Origin: Adineta vaga
Lineage: Eukaryota; Rotifera
Direction: 5' to 3'
Assembly (NCBI GenBank): GCA_021613535.1
Contig: CP075493.1
Location: forward strand, 12,834,001-12,898,000
Length of the DNA stretch: 64,000 nt
Shown here piece by piece: positions 9,690 through 22,098 of the stretch. The stretch's first letter is position 1. Each line of letters begins with the position of its first letter. The position numbers and the translations under genes are program-made. Under the pieces are notes generated by a model. It was given only the letters and a program-made list of their open reading frames with translations, was not told the origin of the DNA and searched no databases.

Positions 9690-11636
9690 TTAACGTCGCT
9701 GATAAAACCGTACCCAATCAATTTCCATTCGACGAGGAAAAATACTGTCATCGATTCCTTTTGCACCACCCCTAAAAAGCACACAGATATTTTTTCCCTA
9801 GATATTCATACATTTATCTCTTCATCTTTATCTTTCTAAATCATGTCATCTCATTCTAACGTTTGGAATGTTTTAGTCAATATTGATGAACTTACCAATT
9901 ACCACCTACAGCAATGTTCATTACAATAAAAAATGGTTTATCAAATGGCCTAAGAAAAAATAAAAAGTATTTTTATCTTAAAAATTGATATTCTACCATT
10001 TTGTCCAATCGCCTTCATTTTTATAAGTAAAGATTCGATCAGCTAATGGATTTGCATCGTCTCCAACATATGTTTCAATTTTATCCACATCCCAATCAAG
10101 TGTGTAGATTTTAAAATGCGAAACAGCATCATTCACAGTTACGGACTTTGTTTTCTGAGTATTTATCGCGTGATTATGAGCTTTTGTATGTATCGAAGAA
10201 ACTATACTTGTTTCATCAAAACCTACTTGTTCCATTATATCAATTTCACCATTATCTGGCCAATACTGATCGCCATATGTTTTACTTGCTGGCAACTACA
10301 GTTTATTATATAGAGATTCGAATATATGACCTCATTCAAAAGATTACCATCCAAAGTGCGGGCCATAATCCACGACCTTTGGGTAATTTAGCACGAATTT
10401 GCACACGACCATAGGTCAAAGTAGTTTTACTAAGAAGACGAGCTGATGTATATTGTTGATTTTCCATTTTCTCCTAAATATATAAAGGTATATGTACATG
10501 ATATGTCGTTTTCTATTCATATACTCGATGTGCTTCGATAATAAGACGACCATGATTACTGCCTGGAAATAATTCACAACGTGCATTTTTCAAACGATTA
10601 TTTGTATAATATTGTAATTCATTGTTGCCTAAAGTTATAGTTTACATATACATATAAATATGAATAATGCACACAGAAAAGAAATAATTATTTGAATGAA
10701 AAAATTCAAATATTTACCCCAACCATTTCCACCAACATCAAATTTCCATTTTTTTGAGTCGACTTGACCCTCCGAGTCAAAATTATCTTCCCATACTAGT
10801 TTCCATCCGTTATTGGCGTGACCTTAAATAAAATATGTTTGAATATGAGCAACATGATGTAACCTGGCGTTTACTACTATAATAATGCTAACATTGGCAT
10901 TGAAGATTATCAAAGCAAGAACATTACCTATTATACGTATTAATGTGAAAAATTGTATCTTTCTCAATCATAGTGAAGGAACTTTTTTCTGATTTTTTTA
11001 AATAATTTGTTTCTAATTGGTACGGTGAACCATCTTGTGGTAGTATTATTTGTAGAGAAAAAGAAAGGAACTCCATAATTGTTAGACAGAATCTGTTTCA
11101 CCTTACGACCAACTCAAGATTAACTAATTCTATTTTAAAAACATCTAAGATATTTACGTGTTCGACGTTGCGAATGTTGACTAAGAGATCTGGACTGACT
11201 GTGTGATCTGGGCCGACTGTGAGATCTACGTCGACTGTGTGATTTACGTTGACTGTGAGATTTAGGTCGGCTATGAGATCTTCGATGGCTGTGTGATCTA
11301 GGTCGACTGTGTGATCTGGGTCGACTATGTGATCTAGGTCGACTGTGTGATCTGGGTCGACTATGTGATCTAGGTCGACTGTGTGATCTGGGTCGACTAT
11401 GTGATCTTCGACGTGAGTCACGCTGAGATTTCGATGATCTGGTTTTGGAACCTTCATAAAATATTTCAGATGGATAAAATAAATAGATGTTTGTTCGTTT
11501 TACCTGCCGAGTTGTGCTTATGAGATTTGTGAGATGATAAAGTGGAATTTTTTGGTCTCTCGTGCTCTTCATATCTCTTTTTATTAGCAGTCTTTTGATT
11601 ATTGTAATTTTCTGGACTTGAATCGTAGCCACTCAT
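9690..11636 (-). CDS. GH16 beta-glucanase-type enzyme with N-terminal Arg/Ser repeat
   Basis: Eight-exon model giving 398 residues: 11504-11636, 11158-11451, 10718-10822, 10525-10628, 10348-10473, 9997-10295, 9896-9949 and 9690-9771, all phase-consistent. Residues 1-44 are hydrophilic. Residues 45-142 are RSHSRP-type repeats. From about 145 there is a GH16 jelly-roll domain (NGWKLVWEDNFD, LQYYTNNRLKNARCELFPG, YGRVQIRAKLPKGRGLWPALW) with the catalytic motif EIDIME at about 271-276 (nucleophile and acid/base Glu), ending in MEIDWVRFYQ. GH16 enzymes of this type cleave beta-1,3(4)-glucans. No signal peptide is visible before the Arg/Ser segment, which is odd for a secreted enzyme. The 335-bp intron between the Arg/Ser exon and the GH16 domain is unusually long. 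A broken tandem paralogue lies directly upstream. Confidence 0.82.
11160..11447 (-). repeat. 18-bp tandem repeat encoding RSHSRP units
   Basis: About fifteen degenerate copies of an 18-bp unit (on the plus strand, GTCGACTGTGTGATCTGG-like) lie inside exon 2 of the GH16 gene. The opposite reading frame is also open over the array, a by-product of the repeat. Copy-number variation between alleles is likely. Confidence 0.85.
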
Positions 11637-11767
11637 GTCGCTAACAATGTTGTGATGAAATCGAATGTGAAATATGCATAAAAGTACGTTTTATACTTAT
11701 AAAAACATGGGAGAAAAATCGACGTGCATGCAAGTACTGACGTCATGAAAAAATTTCCCGTGATGAA

Positions 11768-13304
11768 TCATAAATGAAAGGTAAACGACACGTGTGCGAA
11801 GGCAGCTGGAGAAGAAAGAAATTTTAGTGTTTTTTTTATTGGGCGAGTGAAACAAATTTGAAATGAATGGTGCATACCCAGAATCTGCATGGTGATCCAT
11901 CTGAGATCGCAACTACGATGTGAAATACTAATATCACCCGGATCCACACCCACACCCTCGATTCCTTGTATACCATCCCTACAAAATCAGATATATTTTT
12001 AAAGTACATGTATGCATACAAATTATTTCTTCAACGTTATCTTTTGAATCTATTTTTTCTCTTATCTGATTGTTTAAATTTTGAGAATTTAAGTAGAAAT
12101 CAAATTCAGATGCTTGACTCTTCTTCATCTTGCAATACGGATAAACTTACCAGTTGACAAGCACGGACATACCCATTGCAAGATAAAAAGCTTGATCAAA
12201 TGGCCTAAAAATATAATTAAAAAATATTTTCATCTTTACAAGTTGATATCCTACCATTTTGTGGAATCGCCCTCTTTTTTATAAGTAAAGATAGATGTAG
12301 CTAGAGAATTATCAGCATCTCCAACATATATTTGAATTGTATCTTCGGTCCAATCCAGTGTGTAAATTTTAAACTTCGAAACAATGTCATCCACAATTAC
12401 AGAATTCGTTTTAGGAGCACTTATCGAATAATTATATGCTGCTGTCTCTATTGAAGAAACAATACGTGTTTCTTTGACACGAGCACCACGGTCTAGACTG
12501 ATAATGCCATTAGCCATAAAACCTTTAGTGTATGTTACTTTTTTTGGCATCTACAAAGCATTCGATAGAAATCGAACCATGAGTTTATCAAAATATTATT
12601 ATCATCTGAATTCCAGCACACAATCCACGACCTTTGGGTAGTTGGGCACGAATTTGCAAACGGCCATAGGTCCAACTAGCTTTGCTAGTAAGACGAGCTG
12701 AAGTATATGCATGTTCTTTAAAATCCTCCTACATACATGAAGACATATATACGTAAGATGCCTTTTTCTCTTACTTACTTGATGCGCTTCTATAATGAGA
12801 CGACCATTCTTACTACATGGGAATAATTGACAACGTGCGTCTTTTAGTCGATCGCGTGTGTGATACACCCTCTCTTCGTAGGGTACTTCTATAACATAGA
12901 CAAACATACATATAAGTGCTCATATAAAGGAAAAGTTGGACTATTTACGGTCGCAATCTGCACCGTATTCGAATTTCCATTTTTCAGAATCAACTGAACC
13001 ATCCCGATCAAAGTTATCTTCCCATACAAGCTTCCATCCTTTATTGGTATCTCCTAAAATAAAATAAACATGAATATATACATGATACTATGATTTGCTT
13101 GGGAAAAAAGATTACCTGCTCGACTGTGTGACCTACGTTGACTATGCGATCTTCGTCGACTGTACGATTTATGTCGGCTATGTGAGTTGGATCGACCACG
13201 AGAGATCTCTCGACTATGAGATCTACGTCGGCTTTGCGATCTTCCAGCTGATACTTTAGTAGTCGATTGACCATTATAATTTCTTTTGAATTAGACGCGC
13301 TCAT
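11768..13304 (-). pseudogene. second GH16 gene, catalytic motif lost and splice/frame defects
   Basis: Tandem paralogue with the same exon layout: N-terminal/Arg-Ser exon about 13112-13304, then 12949-13053 (105 bp, as in copy 1), 12779-12888, 12603-12728 (126 bp, as in copy 1), 12255-12550, 12151-12204 (54 bp, as in copy 1) and 11768-11978. Defects seen: a missing base in the A-run near 13284-13287 shifts MSASNS away from the Arg/Ser frame; the donor after 12603 is ATG/ATAATA instead of ATG/GTAATC, so the GT is gone; the region aligned with GEIDIMEQ reads GIISLDRG, so both catalytic glutamates are replaced; the C-terminal MEIDWVRF is degraded and the last exon runs on. Length differences elsewhere are multiples of three, which suggests a period of selection as a non-catalytic protein before the frame and splice damage. 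Confidence 0.72.
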
Positions 13305-14232
13305 TTGGTTGATAGTTTTCTACTGAAAATGTCTATAATATACGGACAAAAGTACATTTTATATCTTTAACAACCGGGAGAAAAGTCAATGCACAAACGA
13401 ATACAGACGTCATGAACAAGTTTCCCGTCATGAATCATAACTGCAATGCAAATAAAACTGTAAGTAATGACATTATGTAAAACTATTCTCACATTTCTCC
13501 CAAATATCAACTACAGAGTAAAAAAGTGAATGTGAGATTGTATCATATTTCAAGTTTGTAAAGGATGTGAGTGTTTTTAGATTCTTAAGTTTATCTGTAC
13601 AAATAAAGACATTACTTTCGTCCTTTTCGTTGTCGTTGGTTTTGTTTATGCTATATGCACAACGAACTTTACATAATAAACTTGTCAAAGTTTCGATCTA
13701 CTTTGTAATGGTATTCGGAGAGAAAAACGATTCAATGAATCAAAATAACCATCTACATTTGATGTGCTCTTTTGAACTTGTTAACAATGTTCAATGTGTC
13801 GTTTGTCTATCTCTTCATTGAAATTAAATGATTCTCTATGTTTTTAATTCCACATTACAAAAGTTATTCAAACTCTCGATCATATTTCAGTTGGTAAGAC
13901 GAAGAGAAGAGTTTTATACAAGAAATCAATCGTAATTCAACTTGAACTTGAATCAGCATGCTTTTCCTAGATATCGTAATATTCTTTCTTTGATTTAATC
14001 TACGAATGTGAACGATGGTTATTTGGAATCTATACAATAAGAGTTTTGATTATTTCAATACAGAAAATGAGTATTGGATATTATGAGAATAATGAAGATA
14101 GTTTTATTTTAAGGCAAAAAAATTATTTCCAAGGATAAAAGAAATGAATAGTAATAAGAAACTAACTAAGGAAAATGTCGAATAATTTTAAATAGAAAAT
14201 CATTTTGATTGTTTGTTTATTTCTTGAATATT
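13305..14232. other. intergenic, nothing recognised
   Basis: AT-rich; short ORFs at 13473-13688 (minus) and 13567-13821 (plus) overlap each other and look random. Confidence 0.5.
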
Positions 14233-16397
14233 TCAATTGTGTATTAATTTTCCGTAGATTAAATAGAGAAAAGCACTTTGTGCAAGCAATACACATTGCC
14301 AAAAATGGTAGGAAAAGCTGATTGTCGCAATTGAACCCGATGTTGTTGTAGCTGGGAAATAAAGTAAAATAGACTTATTTATTTAAAATATTGATTGATC
14401 AAAATAAATGCTTTATGAGTCGAAAGGAAGACAATCAATCCTTACCAACTGTAGTAGTGGTAGTAGACACATTTGATGCAACAGTTGTTGTTGTTGTTGT
14501 ATTCGTTGCATTTGATGGGAACATTGGCATGAGAACGTTGAATGTCCAATATGATGAGCTAGTCACAGGTGCCGATTCTGGACCTAAAATAAGTTATTAG
14601 GTAATTTATATCGATTGTTCTATCGCTAATTTAAATATAAAGTGACTTACCACAAGCATCGAGACCACTAGCAACACCTAATATATGATAGAGTGGATGA
14701 GATTTATTCAGAAATGGAATATAAATAAAAAGAAGTTCGAACATACCACTATCAAATGTGATATAATATGAATGACCAGTAATCCATGGTATCACTGAAA
14801 AGCGGATGGTAATTGTATAACCTGCATATGTTACTTCTGGTGCTGATCCACAATCAAATCTTTGAACAAGTGAACCACCAGTTGTAGCATCGTAGAAGTA
14901 AATATAAGTACCATTACGCGATGGTCGACCAACTGGTTTATCAGCTAAACAAAATTATACTATTGATAACAGCTGAATAAATACAGTACAGAAATAAGTA
15001 TTACCTTGAATTAAAAAGACAGACTGATTCGCATAGACATTGCCGACAGGTGCAGCTGAACTTTGAATGAATTGAGGGGCAGTAAAACCAACTAAATATG
15101 CGATACACCATTGATTAGATTGAATACTTGAATTATCAACTGCAGCTGCACATAAACCTTGAGTACCATATTGACTTGCTGAAGGAACCCAACTAAGAGT
15201 AATCTGATAAATACCTACAAAAAAATCAGATAAATTAGTAAAATAATCAGTTTATCATGTACTAACCAGGATTCGGATTTGATATAGCACTCTTTGTCAT
15301 ACCAACTGGAGATGTTGTAATAAATTCAACGATACTTGTTGCAGAACAGAAAGTTTGAACAACGACTATTTCAGTGACTGTGGCACCAATAGGTGTACCG
15401 ACACAAGCTAACGAAATGTACAACGACGAATATTAGAAGAATTGTGTAGAAAGATGTTTCTTTTCTATTACCTCGATTTGGTCGAACGCCAATGATAGCT
15501 GGTGGAGTTGTACAACCACTAGGAATAGGATAGCCATAGAAGAGGAACTGAAGTGGAACAGAACTCATTGGCGTTGTTGCTGCATTGTTGTAATAATCTT
15601 CAATTTGTATTGCTACTGCTACAAACATGTTAGCTATCGTAAGTGTAAATTGTAATGTGCAATTGTTTGAGATGAGAAGAGCACCAGGAACACCATTACA
15701 AACACCACCACATTCATTGTAAGAATTAATATTACCTGATGCAGTAGACCAACGACATTTTAATATATCCGTTCTATCAAAATCCACCATTTGAACAACA
15801 TGAACATGTTGAGTATTGATTTGTTTATAAATTATAGGAAGAGTAACAGCAATTGGACTTGAATTGATATAACCATCTGGTCTAATCATAGTATTAATTC
15901 GACTGGTGACATACCAATTGGTGCTACTTCCAACAACAAGACTTACAAACCAAGCTGATGATGTGTAATCAATACTGAGTTCACTATTGAGTGGAAGGTT
16001 CTGTATTGTAGCTTTCTCACCCGAACTAACATCAAGATTTGCACTATAATCTGTACAAATTGACAATGTACTTATACCAATCCAAGAACTACAGTTGCCG
16101 CTGACACACACCATTTGAGTATTATCACCAATAGTACCTTGTGACGCTATTGTTGTACCGTCACAGAAACAACCGGCAAAACTTCGACGCCATGACCAAC
16201 GATGACGTACTTGAATACTGACCGAACTACCAGATGGAGTATTGTTCAGAGGATGCCTGTAACATATTTTAAATTAAACAAATGAAAGAAAATTTGTTAT
16301 TTCTAACTAACCACACGATTGAACCACCACGAAAATGAGATCCATTAACGATGAAAATTAGCAGAAATAAACAGATGACAAAACCGACAAACTTCAT
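14233..16397 (-). CDS. secreted, probably GPI-anchored SHFRGG-motif protein
   Basis: Eight exons in consistent phase: 16312-16397, 15472-16256, 15267-15407, 15005-15214, 14747-14944, 14651-14677, 14446-14583 and 14233-14351, giving 567 residues. A signal peptide (FVICLFLLIFIVNG) is followed at once by SHFRGGSIVW, a motif I associate with a family of large secreted invertebrate proteins of unknown function. Beta-rich, Cys-containing repeats follow (CRWSTASGNINSYNECGGVC, FLFYGYPIPSGCTTPP), then a Thr-rich stalk (NATNTTTTTTVASNVSTTTT) and a C-terminal hydrophobic tail (WQCVLLAQSAFLYLIYG), which fits a GPI-attachment signal or TM anchor. Likely an extracellular surface protein; ligand unknown. 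A 27-bp exon (14651-14677) is the smallest in the gene. Confidence 0.78.
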
Positions 16398-17283
16398 CTA
16401 TCACAATTTCGAAAGAAACGAATGTGATAAACAATACAATACTAACGAACAAATAGAAATGTTATGTGTTTTTATAGATCAATTTTTCAATTAATAGAGA
16501 CGGAGTTGAACAGTATTCAAAGTAAATATTGATTCTTCTAAGTGGCAAAACGTAGTATTTGTATAGAAAAAAAAGTAGACATGACTTCGCCCACACCACT
16601 TTCTCTTTGTTTTCGTTACTTCTGTCCATTAAATTTTGAATTCAAAGTGCATACAGTGTTTTCTATTGACGTTAGTTATTTAAAAAACCAAACATTATAA
16701 AATACACGTAGATGTTCTCTGACATATTCGAATGCATTTCAAAACCCTACGAAAGTGATATATGTTCTGGCAACGATTTATCCGTCATCAATTTTCATGT
16801 TGTTCATGTTATTACATGCACATTTTGTGTAATGAACTGCTTAAGTTATTTCTTTTTCATACTTGTCTTGGCACGTGAACGATTCTATACTATTCAACAT
16901 AACAAACAATCAGTTACTATATTGTTTTTCTTTCTTTTGTATTTTACTGTAGAGATCAAATCAAATTTCGAACTTTTTCTTGTCCTTTTCTATTCATAGT
17001 GTGGGTTTATGAAGATACTGCATCTTGAGGGTGTGAGTATAAGGATGCACATATTGTGAAAAAGAGAGCCGTCATAACTCGCATATCATGTTAAATCTAC
17101 AGTATTTCATATAATAAAATTGCTCCGATCTTATCAACATTTAATAAGAGATTCGAAATAAGTTTCGACAGATTGTTGTGCAACACTATTGTTTGCGGTT
17201 AGTTGATTTAGTAAAATGATATCGTAAGCATGACTTCATTCTGTGATTATGAATAGGTCTACAGTTTTGAAATTGTTCTTAAG
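16398..17283. other. intergenic, nothing firm
   Basis: One 95-residue plus-strand ORF (16712-16999) is hydrophobic but has no family resemblance or splice context. The upstream region of the SHFRGG gene occupies the first few hundred bases. Confidence 0.5.
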
Positions 17284-17298
17284 ATGAAAGTTTATCGG

Positions 17299-17305
17299 AA
17301 AAAAA
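17299..17305 (-). terminator. T-run terminator of ncRNA copy 1
   Basis: Seven A on the plus strand, so a seven-U run directly after the closing stem on the minus strand, the usual RNA polymerase III stop. The 15 bases beyond it (17284-17298) are also identical to copy 2. Confidence 0.6.
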
Positions 17306-17411
17306 GAGACGAGTGTCAATTTGATCAATGACTGTGGTCCCGAGGGACCGAAAGTGATGCTTCAGTCTCAAAACTTTAGAGTTGTGTTAGCCACTGATCA
17401 CGGCTCGTCTC
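17306..17411 (-). ncRNA. candidate Pol III stem-type small RNA, copy 1
   Basis: A 106-nt minus-strand segment identical to 22099-22204. Its ends pair perfectly (GAGACGAG with CTCGTCTC). After an asymmetric internal loop a second 11-bp stem forms (TGATCAGTGGC with GTCATTGATCA, using two G-U pairs). The interior holds a GGTCC-CTCG-GGACC hairpin. A TATA box lies about 27 bp before the 5' end and a T-run follows the 3' end. The long terminal helix with a bulge resembles the layout of Y RNAs and nematode stem-bulge RNAs, but I could not match their conserved motifs, so the class is open. The open frame across it on the plus strand is incidental. Confidence 0.6.
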
Positions 17412-17467
17412 TTCTGTTTCTTTTTGAAGACATATATAAGTTGTGTGAGATTGCAGGTTGTGCAATT
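17412..17467 (-). promoter_or_regulatory. type-3 Pol III-like promoter (TATA plus upstream element), copy 1
   Basis: Minus-strand CTTATATATG at 17431-17440 sits about 27 bp before the RNA. A conserved block CACAACCTGCAATCTCACAC upstream of it (about 17441-17463) could be a proximal sequence element. Conservation with copy 2 stops at 17467, which defines the promoter length. Confidence 0.55.
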
Positions 17468-18738
17468 CTTTGCCTTTCATCTATACATGTTAACGAAATT
17501 GACTATTGACATTATGAAATACCATCGACACAGGCACGTGACTCGTTCGATTCCATCACCTGCCACAAAGATATTATGGTATTATTGTCTTCTTTGAGTT
17601 GATTCTATTAATACTCTAATGAATGGAATTATTTGATTATACTATGCTGAAATTGTTCACCAAATCAAATTTTCAGTTGATCTAAAAATACCCCATGATA
17701 ACACTTATTTCTAACATTAATAAACTAATTGAAAACCATTGAATAGGATAAACAAGTCGGTGTTCAATAATTATTATATGGAGCAGAAGTAGAAGAATTC
17801 TGCTTGGTACGACACGTATTGTCGGCAGATTGATTTTTATTAGAATATACGTTGAATCACAGCTGAATAGTTTATTCATAGAAATAATGTAATTAAATAA
17901 TGTACTAGGAGTATTATGATGTTTAGGTTACTCTTCATTTCTTTCAATTACGCTAAAAGTTCTTTAATAAAACCTAATTGATGCTGAAAATGGTTATATC
18001 TGTACAAATCTGAGTATAATTCGACTTAGTTGTAAAGTTCAGCAAATCTATGAAACTTTACATTTATTGACAACTCTCTTTAATTTTTATAGCATCATAT
18101 GTCGAATGAATAATATGATAAAAGTATTATATAATGAAAAGCGTGAATCCATCTGAGAAAAATACGGAAGTTAACTTTCTAAAAACTACGCATTAATCGT
18201 CGCATAATTTGTTCTTCAAGATCACTTTAAAACTTTCACTAAATATATGAAAGAATACACATCAGTAGTTAGTCGTTAAAACAATGAATTTGATCAACAT
18301 AGAATAGAATAAATATGTTGGTGTTCGATCTAAAACTTGAGCAAGTGTGAGTGTATAAATATGCATGATGTGAAAACGTCGATGTTCACATCACCAGTGT
18401 TTTTGGTAAATACGATGTTATAATTAAACATTTCGAAAAATACCTATAACTCGAGGCAAAAAGGTGGACGTGCCATTATCATTCTGTGGATATTCGTATA
18501 TCGTCAAGGTCTATGTATGACCGAAATATTGGCTGTGAGCTTCTCGAACACTTGTGAAGTTTCCCTCGTAAGATCTGTTACTGCAATTATCTTGAATAGT
18601 TAGAAGAATTTGATTTCTCCAATAATACAATGTTAATATGAAGAAAAAAAGAGATAAGAAATTGAAGAATAAAGAAGAGAAAATGACAGTAAAATAAATC
18701 TTTAGATAAAGGACATGATGGAACATTTTTATAACGTT
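17468..18738. other. intergenic, nothing firm
   Basis: A 71-residue minus-strand ORF (18511-18726) has a TM-like segment, but it lies after the stop of the FG-GAP gene and has no splice support. No repeats recognised. Confidence 0.45.
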
Positions 18739-21173
18739 TTAACAATTGAAGTAAGCAATGATGTTGTTGGAAAGAAATGTTGTTACAAGTATATCCAGCT
18801 TTTTATCTTTATTCACATCAAGTACTGCTATCGATCTTATTGGAAGTGTAGAACTTAGGAAACCATTTCGAAAAATGAACTTTCCATCACCTGTATTGAA
18901 TAGAATACCCAAGGTGGAAGTACTATAGCATCCAACCACAATATCCAGCTTGCCATCATTATTCAAATCCCCGGTTACTATACTATATGGATTTGTACCA
19001 ACCGAGTAAGTAGTTCTATTCAGAAACATGCCAGTTCCTGTATTGAGAAGAATATCGACATCGTTCGAGCCTTGATTGGCAACAATAATATCAGGTTTAT
19101 CATCATAATTAAGATCAGCTATTATGATACTTCGTGGAGTAATGCCAACTGCGTAAGTCACTTGTTCAAGAAATGTACCATTGCCTGCGTTAAGAAGAAC
19201 ACCAATGTTGCTTGAATTTTGGTTGACAACAATAATATCCATATAACTATCGCCATTTACATCAGCTGAAGTTACTGATTGAACAAATAATCCAGCTCGA
19301 TACATAACCTCAGAAAAAAATGTACCATTTCCTGTGTTGAGAAAAATGCCAACACCATCTGGATAAGTCTCTGCAACGGCAATATCAGGTTTATTATCAT
19401 TATTAAAATCGGATAATGCTAATGCGTTTGCAATAGTGCCATTAATTGTGTAAGTTACTTGGGGAAGAAATGTTCCATCGCCTCTATTGATAAGAAGACT
19501 GATAGTATTTGAAAACGAATTTGTGACTACAATGTCCAAGTTATTATCACTGTTCATATCAGCAACTTGTACGAAATTTGGTGTGGCGCCAGCTGTATAA
19601 GAAGTTTGATTAAAAAATGTGCCATTGCCTGTGTTGAGGAAAACACCAACGGTGCTTCTAAGATAGTTTGCACTAACAATATCAGGGTTGTTATCATTGT
19701 TTAAATCAGCAGTTACTATGTGATATGGAGTAGTACCAGCTCCATAACTAGTCGAATTGCGAAACATAACACAACCTGAAATAAACATAGAAAGAAGTTT
19801 TAATAGTATTACAACGATCGCTACAAGAACATTTTGCATTGAATATACTTCAATAACCGAGATGAAATTTGTATTTATATCAAATTATATAATGGATGAT
19901 AATACGATCTCAATGCAAATAAAAATGGAGCAATTGTCAATACTATCAAAAATAAATTTAAGTTCTATATGACACGATCTTTGAAAAATTTCACATTAAT
20001 TTTTGCTAATATGTATGATACAGGCATGATTTATGTTCACTATCAAGCTAATCTGAATACAATAGCAATATTGTTGTTTTAAATTTATCATGACTAATAC
20101 ATTAATCATTGTAAATCTGCCGAAAATGTTTCTACACATCAAAGAGGATTTTGTAAAGATATGTGAACTTTTCAATAAAATCACTCAAATTAATTATGAA
20201 TTAGGGATTTAGAGAAAGTTTTTCAGATGAACTCTAGATTATAGCTTATTATTAACCAGGTAGTGTTGTTGTTTCAGTCGTTGTTTCCGTCATCGTTGTT
20301 TCAGTCGTTGTTTCCGTCGTTGTTTCAGTCCTTGTTTCAGTCGTCGTTGTTGTTGTAATAGTAGTGACAATTGCTTCATTGAAGGACAGAAAGCCAACTC
20401 CAACAGCTAATGTCATGTCATTAGTGAATACTACGTGAAATGCAACTTCTGATGGCCCTGACTCAATTGATCTTTGAACACCAGTAATATAGCGCTTATT
20501 ACATATTATTACACCACCGCACGTCGATGGATATTTTACTTCGAGTTCTATTATCAACAGATGTCTTGTGTTGTTACTTGTACTGGTATCACTTGATGCT
20601 CTAAATAAACTATCAATACGATAGGTCACATATTAGATATAGTACTTACGTCTGTCGCTTTCTTCGTTTCAATATTAGACTCTGCACGAATCTAGCAGAA
20701 AACACTCGAATCATGTTACGAGATACGCTATATGTTTTGGCAATCTTCAAAGAAATAGATGAGACAAATGTTTCCCTTCGGTTATATTCGCTCCTACTTG
20801 ATCGGCAAGTCCAGACAGATCTGAAACAATCAAAGAGCCATTGTTTTGAACATCTGTTTCATAATTGAGATTCAGAATAGTTGAAACTATAACAGAATAG
20901 AAAGAGGAATGCAATGCAGTATTATGTGATTTCATCATGTATACCAGAGTCATCGGTAAAACCAATGAGACCAGTTGTCTTATCATTTTCTCTTGGTATG
21001 AATGTGCAAACAAAGCCAGGAAAAACGGATAAGAGCCATAATAAAAATATGTACAAGATGATGCGTCTAATGATTCGCTTTGTTCTATGAGTAGAAAAGC
21101 ACGAGAAAGTAGAGAGATCAAGAGATTTGGGATGAGAGAAAGTAAATCAACGTTACCGTGTTTCTTGTTCCAT
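18739..21173 (-). CDS. membrane-anchored FG-GAP/VCBS seven-repeat protein
   Basis: Six exons joined by phase: 21157-21173 (17 bp), 20945-21084, 20766-20886, 20650-20691, 20257-20600 and 18739-19775; 566 residues. The N-terminus is short and cytosolic-like, then a signal anchor (IILYIFLLWLLSVFPGFVC), a basic RRKRQT site that could be furin-cleaved, a Cys-containing domain (CGGVIICNKRYITGVQRSIE) and a Thr/Glu stalk (TETTTETTTETT). The large exon encodes seven repeats of about 48 residues with the calcium-binding D-x-N-x-D-x3-D loop (ADLNNDNNPD, GDLNNDGKLD), enough for one seven-bladed propeller as in integrin-alpha FG-GAP domains. The exon 3 donor (20766) and the tiny first exon are the weakest parts. 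The 481-bp intron before the propeller exon joins LPG to CVMFRN in frame. Extracellular adhesion or ligand binding is likely. Confidence 0.78.
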
Positions 21174-22090
21174 CTCAAGTAGAATATGAATGTTTGATTT
21201 AAAAACAAGGAAATCTAAGATCAAGAATGAAAATAAGAATAAGAATGATCTGGTCACTGTCAGAATAGTGACGAATTGAAATAGAATGAATTTAATTGTA
21301 GAATAACTTTTGACATTGATAGAAATCAGCTATTGATTATTGTCAAAGACCTTTGCTATTTACAAGTGAAGATATTACAAAAACATACATTTTCCCGACA
21401 GGTGAAAGTGGAAGTATGAAAGTATGTTTGGTGAAATTCGCGCTACACCAATCAATTCCGAGCGCCATGAAAGCGAAATTCGCATTCTCCAAAAGGTAAA
21501 ATGTATGTATACATACCTTATTTTGTTCTCGTTATATAGGCATGTTTGTCTGATTCTCACGTGTAGTTCCATAGGTGACAGGTAATGGTAACTGCTCGAA
21601 TATACCCTACCAGCTACAGTGTTGATTCACACGCTATGAAACAGAATTGTGTTTATTTTCTTCTTTCCAAGTAACAATTAAAATAGATAACAATGTATTT
21701 TCAATATCTTTGCATCATTTCAAATGATATGTATAACAGACCTTGCTTAATAATTAGTTGCCTTATTAAGCAGATTTCCTGATAGGAAGAATAATAATAA
21801 CTATTGAATTACTTCATATCTATAACGTTTCTCGATATAAAGAAAACTTGAATGTGTGATTGAGAAAGAAACTTGCTAATGACTTTCATCTTTACAATTA
21901 CTTGTGGTAACATAAAATCATAGAATTTCATACAATGGAACTATCTGCATCATCTTAACGTTCTGTACGATATTCAGAATAACGTCGCACATATCTCTGG
22001 ACAATAACAGTAACTGCGATTTATTCAGTTAGTAAAATGATATTTGAAATATTTCTCAAAATGTATTGTATCAATATGAAAGTTTATCGG
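21174..22090. other. intergenic, nothing recognised
   Basis: AT-rich sequence with random short ORFs. The last 15 bases (22076-22090) belong to the block shared with the first ncRNA copy. Confidence 0.5.
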
Positions 22091-22098
22091 AAAAAAAA
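22091..22098 (-). terminator. T-run terminator of ncRNA copy 2
   Basis: Eight-base T-run on the minus strand directly after the closing stem; one base longer than in copy 1, the only difference in this part of the unit. Confidence 0.6.

Noticed and set aside
9281-9839. Overlapping 167- and 85-residue ORFs
   Set aside because: They overlay the last GH16 exons and intergenic DNA; the GH16 frame explains 9690-9771.
11098-11457. 119-residue minus-strand ORF of Asp/His/Val repeats
   Set aside because: It is the alternative frame of the 18-bp repeat whose RSHSRP frame is the one joined by splicing to GH16.
17321-17509. 62-residue plus-strand ORF shared with 22066-22305
   Set aside because: The shared frame is a by-product of the duplicated ncRNA unit; it lies antisense to the structured RNA and diverges directly outside it.
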